A stretch of 56,122 nt of DNA from CAZPZZ01 sp964591245 (GTDB taxonomy: Bacteria; Acidobacteriota; Vicinamibacteria; Vicinamibacterales; UBA8438), in NCBI GenBank assembly GCA_964591245.1, contig CAZPZZ010000008.1, positions 1 through 56,122 of the forward strand, in the 5' to 3' direction. This document shows, piece by piece, positions 50,095-56,122 of the stretch; within the stretch, counting starts at the first letter, position 1, and every line of letters begins with the position of its first letter. The notes under the pieces are model-generated. The model made no database searches. It was not told where the DNA came from and saw only the letters and a program-made list of their open reading frames with translations. Made by a program: the position numbers and the translations under genes.

Positions 50095-51441
50095 ATGGCT
50101 GAACTAGCTTCGTCTTCCGTCGAACGGTCGTTACCTCATAATCTGGAAGCCGAGCGGTGTGTTCTCGGCGCGATCCTGATACACAACGACGCGTTCAATC
50201 AAGCCGCCGAGCTGCTCGACTCAGACGATTTCTTTCGAGATGCGCACCGACGTGTTTTCGACAAGATGGTCGACCTCAATGAGCGTGGAGAGGCGATCGA
50301 TCTTGTCACATTGAAGGATGAGTTGGGGCGGTCCGGCGATCTGGAGAGCGTCGGAGGAGCGGCATATATCGCTGGCCTTGTTGATGGCGTACCCCGATCG
50401 ACGCACGTCGAGTATTACGCGCGCATCGTCAAGGAAAAGGCGACGCTCCGCAATCTCATCTTTTCCGCCAACAAGATTCTCGATACTGCATACGACGCAG
50501 AGGAGGACTCTGAACGGGTTCTAGACCAGGCTGAGCAGGCGATTTTCGCGATTGCCGATCATAATTTGCACGCTGGTTTTGTGCCCTTACGTGACCTTGT
50601 CCAGGGGAGCTTCGATGCAATTGAGAAGTTACAGGAGCATAAAGGTGTCGTTACTGGGGTCCCCAGCGGGTTCGTCGACATCGACGAATTGACCTCCGGG
50701 TTTCAGCCGTCGGATCTGGTCATCATTGCGGCGCGCCCATCTATGGGAAAGACGGCCTTTGTGCTCAATGTCGCCCAGCATCTCGGTGTAAAGACTGACA
50801 TGACAATCGGCGTTTTCAGTCTGGAAATGTCGAAAGAGCAGCTGTTCATGCGTATGCTGACCGCGGAAGCGGGCATCGATTCCCACAAGTTTCGAGGCGG
50901 CTTCCTTGGCGATCGCGATTACGGAGAGTTGTCGGCTGCTTTGGGACGGTTGTCAGAGGCGAAGGTGTTTATCGATGACAGTGCGTCTATTGGCGTGCTT
51001 GAGATGCGAGCCAAAGCGCGGCGCCTTAAATCGGAACACGGGCTCCATCTGATCGTGATCGACTACCTTCAATTGATGCAGGGGCGCGGTCGTTTTGACA
51101 ATCGAACGCAGGAACTGGCCTCTATTTCGCGATCTCTCAAAGGATTGGCGAAGGAACTCCATGTGCCGGTTCTGGCACTGTCGCAGTTGAGTCGAGCACC
51201 AGAGAGCCGGTCAGACCGTCGTCCCCAGTTATCCGATCTTCGCGAGTCCGGCGCTCTCGAGCAGGATGCAGACCTTGTGATGTTCATCTATCGGGAAGAA
51301 CAATACGATCCCAATCCCGAGAACGAAAATCTGGCCGAGATTATTATTGGCAAACAGAGAAATGGACCTACGGGTGTTGTGAAGCTGGCCTTCCTAAAAC
51401 AGTGTACCCGGTTTGCTAACCTGACTGCAGCATACGACTAG
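50095..51441 (+). CDS. dnaB: replicative DNA helicase
   Basis: Hexameric helicase that unwinds DNA at the fork. An N-terminal primase-interacting domain (LPHNLEAERCVLGAIL) is followed by a RecA-like motor with Walker A ARPSMGKTAF, Walker B LIVIDYLQLM, and SQLSRAPESR. At 448 residues it has the normal length, with no intein. It follows rplI by 24 bases and precedes alr by 12, in the widespread rpsF-rpsR-rplI-dnaB order. Confidence 0.97.
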   Translation: MAELASSSVERSLPHNLEAERCVLGAILIHNDAFNQAAELLDSDDFFRDAHRRVFDKMVDLNERGEAIDLVTLKDELGRSGDLESVGGAAYIAGLVDGVPRSTHVEYYARIVKEKATLRNLIFSANKILDTAYDAEEDSERVLDQAEQAIFAIADHNLHAGFVPLRDLVQGSFDAIEKLQEHKGVVTGVPSGFVDIDELTSGFQPSDLVIIAARPSMGKTAFVLNVAQHLGVKTDMTIGVFSLEMSKEQLFMRMLTAEAGIDSHKFRGGFLGDRDYGELSAALGRLSEAKVFIDDSASIGVLEMRAKARRLKSEHGLHLIVIDYLQLMQGRGRFDNRTQELASISRSLKGLAKELHVPVLALSQLSRAPESRSDRRPQLSDLRESGALEQDADLVMFIYREEQYDPNPENENLAEIIIGKQRNGPTGVVKLAFLKQCTRFANLTAAYD

Positions 51442-51453
51442 CGGCGAGCGACA

Positions 51454-52620
51454 ATGAGCGTTCGACCGACCTACGCGCACATCGACCTGGATGCGATCAC
51501 CAACAACTTCGCGGCCATCGTGTCCCGCGTCGGTGGGCGTGTCAATGGGCCGGAGGTGATCGCGGTTGTCAAGGCCAACGGATATGGACATGGGGCATTA
51601 CCGGTCGCGCGTGCGCTAGAAGTCGCCGGGGCAGGAATGTTGGCGTGCGCCGACATCGAAGAGGCGGTGGAATTGCGGGGTGGCGGCGTACGTGCTCCCA
51701 TATTGGTCTTCGGTGCCCTGAGTGTCAGTGAGCTCGATGGCATCTTTTCTCACGGACTTACCCCGACCATTTCCTCACCCTATGCGGCTCGGGCGTTGGG
51801 GGATGCCGCAACGCGACGCGGCGCGCGCGTGTCGTGTCACCTGAAAATCGACACCGGAATGAACAGGTTGGGCTTTCGCTATGACAATTTGAACCGGACT
51901 ATGCCCGATGTCCTGACCTGTCCCGGGTTGGAGATTGACGCGGTATACACGCATTTCGCAACGGCGGATGACGTCACGCATCCGCTGTTCGATCTTCAGC
52001 GTGCAAGGTTCAAAGATGCATTGATGTGTCTCGACGGACTCGGTGTACATCCCCGGCTGAGACATGCGGCCAACAGCGCTGCACTGCTGAGGGACCGGAA
52101 TTCGTGGTTCGAGGCAGTTCGGCCCGGGTTGCTGTTGTACGGAGTACACCCGCCAGGTTTTTCTGCGTCGCTGCCGTTGAGGCCGGCCATGGCGGTGCGG
52201 AGCCGGGTTGTGGCTGTCAAAGGAATGCGTATCGGCGAGACGTCCGGGTATGGAGCTCGGACACCAGTTGCGCGTCCGACGACGGTAGCGGTGGTGCCGG
52301 CTGGGTATGCTGACGGGTTGGATGTACGGACGGCGGGACGAGGGGCCGCGATCGTGCGGGGCCAGAAGGTGCCTGTCGTGGGTGCGGTGTCGATGGATTC
52401 GATGACAATCGATGTGACCGGAGTGGAGGTTAGCCCTGGTGATGAGGTTGTGCTGATTGGTTCTCAGAACGGGACCCGAATCGGCGTCGATGAGGTTGCA
52501 GAGGCACTAGGGACCGTGCCGCAGGAGATTTTGTGTCGTACCGGTAGTCGCATTAGTCGTTCATACGATCGTCCTCTTGGGAACGTGTCGGCACGACCGC
52601 AGCGGGCTGGAGTTGTATGA
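51454..52620 (+). CDS. alr: alanine racemase
   Basis: PLP enzyme that makes D-alanine for peptidoglycan. The PLP lysine is K40 in VVKANGYGHG; the substrate-side SGYGARTPV supplies the second catalytic base region, and the FATADD, GMNRLGFR and GAVSMDSMTIDV blocks are conserved. At 388 residues it has the normal length. Its stop overlaps the radA start by ATGA. Confidence 0.96.
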   Translation: MSVRPTYAHIDLDAITNNFAAIVSRVGGRVNGPEVIAVVKANGYGHGALPVARALEVAGAGMLACADIEEAVELRGGGVRAPILVFGALSVSELDGIFSHGLTPTISSPYAARALGDAATRRGARVSCHLKIDTGMNRLGFRYDNLNRTMPDVLTCPGLEIDAVYTHFATADDVTHPLFDLQRARFKDALMCLDGLGVHPRLRHAANSAALLRDRNSWFEAVRPGLLLYGVHPPGFSASLPLRPAMAVRSRVVAVKGMRIGETSGYGARTPVARPTTVAVVPAGYADGLDVRTAGRGAAIVRGQKVPVVGAVSMDSMTIDVTGVEVSPGDEVVLIGSQNGTRIGVDEVAEALGTVPQEILCRTGSRISRSYDRPLGNVSARPQRAGVV

Positions 52621-53981
52621 AGGGCGACTCGACGGTCTACGTCTGCCAGAGTTGTGGGGCGCAATCGCCAAAGTGGACGGGCCGCTGCTTCGAGTGCGAT
52701 GTGGGGGAGATGGTCGAGGAGCGTCGCGGAGCCACCGAGACCACGGCCATCGGTTTGACGGGGGATCCGGCGCAGCGGTTCCTTGATATCGATGCGCGTG
52801 ATGCCGAGCGTGCGACCACCGGTATCAGTGAACTGGACCGTGTGCTGGGCGGCGGGATGGTACCCGGGTCGATGGTGTTGATTGGCGGAGAGCCTGGCAT
52901 CGGGAAATCCACGCTGCTACTCCAAGCCGCAGCCCGCGTGGCGGAGAGCGGCCGGACCGTGCTCTACTGTTCTGGCGAGGAGTCGCCGCACCAGGTCAGA
53001 GGACGTGGAGAGCGACTCGGTGTTTCGGCGGAACCTCTCTATGTGCTCGCTGAGACTTGTCTTGAACGAGTGATTGAGGAAATTACCCGTTTATCTCCAG
53101 AACTGGTTATCGTCGATTCCATTCAGACGCTTTTCTCACGGAAGCTGGAGTCTGCTCCTGGAACGGTGGGACAGGTCCGTGACACGGCCAATCAACTTCT
53201 TTTTCTTGCCAAGACCCGCAACGTGCCGGTGCTCATCGTGGGGCACGTCACCAAAGCTGGTAGTCTCGCTGGTCCGAAAGTGCTCGAACACGTGGTGGAC
53301 ACCGTGTTGTACTTCGAAGGTGATCGTCACCACTCTCATCGTGTCGTGCGTGCGGTCAAGAATCGATTCGGGGCGGTGAGCGAACTTGGGGTGTTTCGAA
53401 TGACATCTGGAGGGCTCGAGGCAGTCCCCAATCCTTCAGAACAGTTCTTGTCTGAACGGAAGGCCAACGTGCCAGGGTCGGTTGTCCTGTGTTCGCTCGA
53501 GGGTTCCCGGCCAATTCTGGTCGAGGTTCAAGCATTGGTAGGTACTGGCGCGTACGGTAATGCCCAGAGGGTGACGAGTGGGGTTGACCGCCAGCGGTTG
53601 TCTCTCCTTCTCACCGTGCTTGAGAAGCGTGCGGGGCTCCAAGTGACCGGGGAAGATGTGTTTGTTAACGTGCCGGGAGGTATTCCTGTGCATGAGCCGG
53701 CGGCGGACCTTGCTGTGGTTGTTGCCATTGCGTCCAGCTTGCGGAACAAGCCGGTGCTTCCTGGTGTCGCCGTATTTGGCGAGGTTGGTTTGGCCGGGGA
53801 GGTCCGCGGCGCGATGCAGCCAGATCTTCGGGTCCGGGAGGCGGCGCAGATGGGATTCACGCGTTGCATCCTGCCCGCTCGGGGCCACGCGGAAAATGCT
53901 GCGGGCAGGACAAGCGTCCTTGGATGCGAGCTGTATGAAATCGATACGGTTGTGGACGCTCTGGAGGGTGTGTTTGCATGA
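52617..53981 (+). CDS. radA: DNA repair protein RadA
   Basis: RecA-like helicase active in recombination branch migration. A zinc finger (C10-x2-C13...C24-x2-C27), Walker A GGEPGIGKST, the RadA-specific KNRFG motif and a C-terminal Lon-like domain (VTGEDVFVNVPGGIPVHEPAADLAV, landmark VFVNVPGGI) are all in order. At 454 residues it has the normal length. Overlaps alr. The ispDF start follows by about 35 bases. Confidence 0.97.
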   Translation: MKGDSTVYVCQSCGAQSPKWTGRCFECDVGEMVEERRGATETTAIGLTGDPAQRFLDIDARDAERATTGISELDRVLGGGMVPGSMVLIGGEPGIGKSTLLLQAAARVAESGRTVLYCSGEESPHQVRGRGERLGVSAEPLYVLAETCLERVIEEITRLSPELVIVDSIQTLFSRKLESAPGTVGQVRDTANQLLFLAKTRNVPVLIVGHVTKAGSLAGPKVLEHVVDTVLYFEGDRHHSHRVVRAVKNRFGAVSELGVFRMTSGGLEAVPNPSEQFLSERKANVPGSVVLCSLEGSRPILVEVQALVGTGAYGNAQRVTSGVDRQRLSLLLTVLEKRAGLQVTGEDVFVNVPGGIPVHEPAADLAVVVAIASSLRNKPVLPGVAVFGEVGLAGEVRGAMQPDLRVREAAQMGFTRCILPARGHAENAAGRTSVLGCELYEIDTVVDALEGVFA

Positions 53982-54015
53982 TGCTGTTGCATCTAAGGGA
54001 GCAACCGCGGTTTTG

Positions 54016-55167
54016 GTGACTGCCATTATTGCGGCGGGCGGCCAGGGAACTCGCCTCGGCAGCGAACGCCCCAAACAGCTGCTCATGCTGGGTGACCGTA
54101 CGATGTTGCAGCGGAGCGTAGACGTCTTCGATCGATGCGCTCGGGTCGATGCCATCGTGTTGGTTGTGCCTGCCAACATAGTTGAGTTGCCCGCGTTGGT
54201 CTCCACTGACCAGACCCCTATTCAGATCGTGGAGGGAGGAGCCCGCCGACAGGATTCGGTGGCCCGCGGGTTTGACGCCGCCGGTTCGAGTGACATCATC
54301 GTTGTGCACGACGCCGCGCGACCGTTTTGTTCCTCCGATTTGATTGTGCGGACGATTGATGCGGCATCTCGGCACGGCGCGGCAATTCCAGGACTTCCAC
54401 CTCATGACACCGTTAAACAGCGATCTGTGGGGTCTGGGGATTCTGTGAGTCGCACGTTGGCCAGAGAATGTCTGGTGTTGGCCCAGACGCCGCAGGCGTT
54501 TCGTCATGCAGTACTGGACGAAGCGCTTCGTTTGGGCCGACAAGGTCTCGAAGCGACGGACGAGGCTGTACTCGCGGAGCGGGCCGGTCACCGAGTCGCG
54601 ATCGTCGAAGGGGATCCATGGAACATCAAGATCACGACCCAGCGCGACCTGGAGGTTGCGCGAGGGTTGTCTGGAGCGCCTGTGCAGACTGGCCGTGTAG
54701 GATTTGGATATGACTTGCATCGGCTGGTGCCCGGTGGTCCGTTGTTGTTGGGCGGTGTCACGATTCCCTATGACCATGGTCTAGCTGGACATTCCGATGC
54801 GGATGCTGTCTGCCATGCTGTTACCGACGCGATTCTCGGAGCGGCAGCCGCGGGGGATATCGGGCGCCATTTTCCGGATACGGACCCGCGCTGGAAGGGG
54901 GTGTCCAGTATTGCGTTGCTTCGTGATGTCGTGGAGCTTGTACGAGGTTGCGGGTTCGTCGTCGTGAATCTGGACGTTGTTGTCGTGGCCGAGCGCCCGA
55001 AAATTGCGCCCTATGTCGACTTGATGCGTAAGGCAATTGCAGACGCGGTTGGTATCAAGTCAACGGCCGTGAGTGTGAAAGGAAAGACTAACGAGGGTGT
55101 TGATGCGACCGGGCGCGGCGAAGCGATTGCCACACACGCGGTGGCGATGCTTAGCCAGATCGGATGA
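54016..55167 (+). CDS. ispDF: bifunctional MEP cytidylyltransferase/MECDP synthase
   Basis: Fused isoprenoid enzymes. The N-terminal IspD half (about 1-225) has AIIAAGGQGTRLG, with the CTP-binding Gly loop and ERPKQLL, then VVHDAARPF. The C-terminal IspF half (about 228-383) has the metal-binding GFGYDLHRL, and AGHSDADAVCHA with its zinc ligands, then FPDTDPRWKG. The fusion is known in several phyla. IspE (44789) supplies the middle step. Start GTG at 54016, or TTG at 54013, with AAGGGAG about 12-14 bases before. Confidence 0.95.
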   Translation: MTAIIAAGGQGTRLGSERPKQLLMLGDRTMLQRSVDVFDRCARVDAIVLVVPANIVELPALVSTDQTPIQIVEGGARRQDSVARGFDAAGSSDIIVVHDAARPFCSSDLIVRTIDAASRHGAAIPGLPPHDTVKQRSVGSGDSVSRTLARECLVLAQTPQAFRHAVLDEALRLGRQGLEATDEAVLAERAGHRVAIVEGDPWNIKITTQRDLEVARGLSGAPVQTGRVGFGYDLHRLVPGGPLLLGGVTIPYDHGLAGHSDADAVCHAVTDAILGAAAAGDIGRHFPDTDPRWKGVSSIALLRDVVELVRGCGFVVVNLDVVVVAERPKIAPYVDLMRKAIADAVGIKSTAVSVKGKTNEGVDATGRGEAIATHAVAMLSQIG

Positions 55168-55200
55168 CAGGTCTGACGTGGTCGAGTGTTGAGGGGCGAG

Positions 55201-55917
55201 GTGATCGTTTACGGTACTAACCCGGTTCTGGAGGCCTTGAGGGCGGGTCGCGTCCGTACCGTCCGGGTCGTCTCGGCATTCCCGAAAATGGTGGAGGTCC
55301 GCCGCTTGGCCCAAGAGGCAGGGGTGCCCATTACGCGCGCGGCGGAGTCGGTTCTTGACCAGGTAACTCAGGGGGCACGCCATCAAGGGATAGTGGCAGA
55401 GCTCACTACCCCTCAGCCCGTGACGCTTGAGGAGTTGATTGAGGAGGCCCGGCATCCGGCGTTGCTGGTTGTGTTGGACGGGATTGAGGATCCTCAGAAT
55501 TTGGGGGCAGTCCTCCGCAGTGCCGAGGCCGCCGGGGTCGATGGGGTCGTGCGGCAGACCCGCCGGTCGGCACCGCCTGGGCGTGTTGCCAAGGCGTCGG
55601 CTGGAGCGCTGGCATACGTTCGGCTTGTGTCCGTGGTCAATATTGCGCGTGCCCTCAACACTTTGAGAGATGCGGGGGTGTGGACCGTTGGGCTCGAAGC
55701 TGATGGCGAGAACCTCTACCGAGACGTGGACCTCAGTCAACCGACTGCCTTTGTACTCGGCAGCGAGGGGCGGGGCTTGAGGCGTCTCGTTCGAGAGCGG
55801 TGTGACCGCGTCGTGTCCATACCCATGGCCGGTCGGATCAATAGCCTGAATGTGTCCGTCGCGGCGGGGATCGCGTTGTTTGAAGCACGTCGCCAGCGTC
55901 TTGCGAGGGCTGACTAG
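55201..55917 (+). CDS. rlmB: 23S rRNA 2'-O-ribose methyltransferase, SpoU family
   Basis: SPOUT methyltransferase (238 residues) that probably methylates G2251 of 23S rRNA. An N-terminal substrate-binding part (VIVYGTNPVLEAL) leads to the knot-domain motifs NLGAVLRSAEAAGVDGVV (motif 1), FVLGSEGRGL (motif 2) and IPMAGRINSLNVSVAAGIALFE (motif 3). The GTG at 55201 has GAGGGG at 7 bases and fits the family start better than the TTG at 55186. It may instead be a related RNA 2'-O-methylase. Confidence 0.9.
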   Translation: MIVYGTNPVLEALRAGRVRTVRVVSAFPKMVEVRRLAQEAGVPITRAAESVLDQVTQGARHQGIVAELTTPQPVTLEELIEEARHPALLVVLDGIEDPQNLGAVLRSAEAAGVDGVVRQTRRSAPPGRVAKASAGALAYVRLVSVVNIARALNTLRDAGVWTVGLEADGENLYRDVDLSQPTAFVLGSEGRGLRRLVRERCDRVVSIPMAGRINSLNVSVAAGIALFEARRQRLARAD

Positions 55918-56004
55918 CGATGAGGGGGCGTTCAGCGGGGCCCAGACCGCCCAGAAATATGAGAAGGATCCCCTTTCTGGAGTGGTTGATGGGGTGTCGC
56001 CAGT

Positions 56005-56034
56005 TTGTGTTAGCGGCACGAGCCATGTTAGAAT
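56005..56034 (+). promoter_or_regulatory. probable tRNA-Thr promoter
   Basis: TTGTGT (56005-56010), an 18-base spacer and TAGAAT (56029-56034), giving a start near 56041, just before the tRNA at 56049. Confidence 0.55.
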
Positions 56035-56048
56035 TTCCGTTTGGTCCG

Positions 56049-56122
56049 GCTGGCGTAGCTCAGTTAGGTAGAGCAGCTGATTTGTAATCAGCCGGTCGGG
56101 GGTTCAAATCCCTTCGCCAGCT
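56049..56122 (+). tRNA. tRNA-Thr (anticodon TGT), 3' end at window edge
   Basis: Acceptor GCTGGCG/CGCCAGC, D arm with GCTCAGTTAGGTAGAGC, anticodon stem GCTGA/TCAGC with loop TTTGTAA (anticodon TGT, reads ACA), and T arm CGGGGGTTCAAATCCCT. The discriminator base is the last base of the window, so any encoded CCA lies outside. Confidence 0.96.

Noticed and set aside
1..56122. Mobile elements, phage genes, CRISPR arrays or defence islands
   Set aside because: No transposase, integrase, terminal inverted repeats or regularly spaced repeats were seen; gene order is largely that of a conserved chromosome.

Overview
The window is a stretch of GC-rich draft bacterial chromosome dense with housekeeping genes. 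I see no phage, insertion sequence, plasmid backbone or CRISPR array. The organism looks Gram-negative: it encodes lipoproteins, a LolB-like protein, O-antigen-type polysaccharide genes and a Na+-translocating NADH:quinone reductase. An Acidobacteriota-like lineage is plausible from overall gene content, but that is inference only. There are three runs of N (405-414, 4259-4358, 26333-26432). The two 100-N runs look like scaffold gaps of arbitrary size, and each interrupts a gene.

Layout. 1-1984: end of a 2-oxoacid dehydrogenase E2 gene overlapping lipB. 2002-5867: an LDH/MDH-family protein and an alpha/beta hydrolase, both lacking expected catalytic residues, plus an SDR and an FHA protein. 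5899-11399: ygfZ, a mutY-mutT pair, a cobalamin adenosyltransferase, a membrane protein, thiI and a zinc-ribbon Nudix hydrolase. 11499-19533: def, a two-domain ThyX, an MBL-fold hydrolase, a purine permease, holB, a PSP1/RicT protein, pdxA and smpB. 19530-27258: a surface-polysaccharide block (RmlD-like reductase, gmd, GT2, O-antigen polymerase/ligase, coiled-coil methyltransferase) with an L-2-hydroxyglutarate oxidase gene inside it. 27289-28315: thiSG. 28617-36041: nqrABCDE, nqrF, apbE and nqrM, a complete Na+-NQR set with its flavin-attachment and maturation factors. 36164-41815: selA, an unknown gene, purH behind a structured leader, a second O-antigen ligase-type protein and a Trm112-like protein. 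42062-48440: TPR protein, LolB-like lipoprotein, ispE, tRNA-Gln, prs, rplY, pth. 48667-56122: rpsF-rpsR-rplI-dnaB-alr-radA-ispDF-rlmB and tRNA-Thr.

How the genes fit together. E2 and LipB are linked through lipoylation. The Nqr block includes the enzyme (ApbE) that attaches FMN to threonines visible in NqrB and NqrC. IspE and the IspDF fusion cover three MEP-pathway steps. MutY and a Nudix hydrolase form a two-gene unit for oxidised-guanine defence. Prs, PurH, ThyX and the purine permease cover nucleotide supply.

Most interesting. (1) The purH mRNA leader carries a segment complementary, over 17 base pairs, to the purH ribosome-binding site and start codon, and encloses stable hairpins; it looks like an unassigned cis-regulatory RNA. 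(2) The fused ThyX splits its signature motif between its two halves. (3) Two probable pseudoenzymes lie within 4 kb of each other. (4) The nqrA leader holds a terminator-like hairpin followed by a long dyad. (5) A MutY without its C-terminal domain overlaps a separate Nudix gene.
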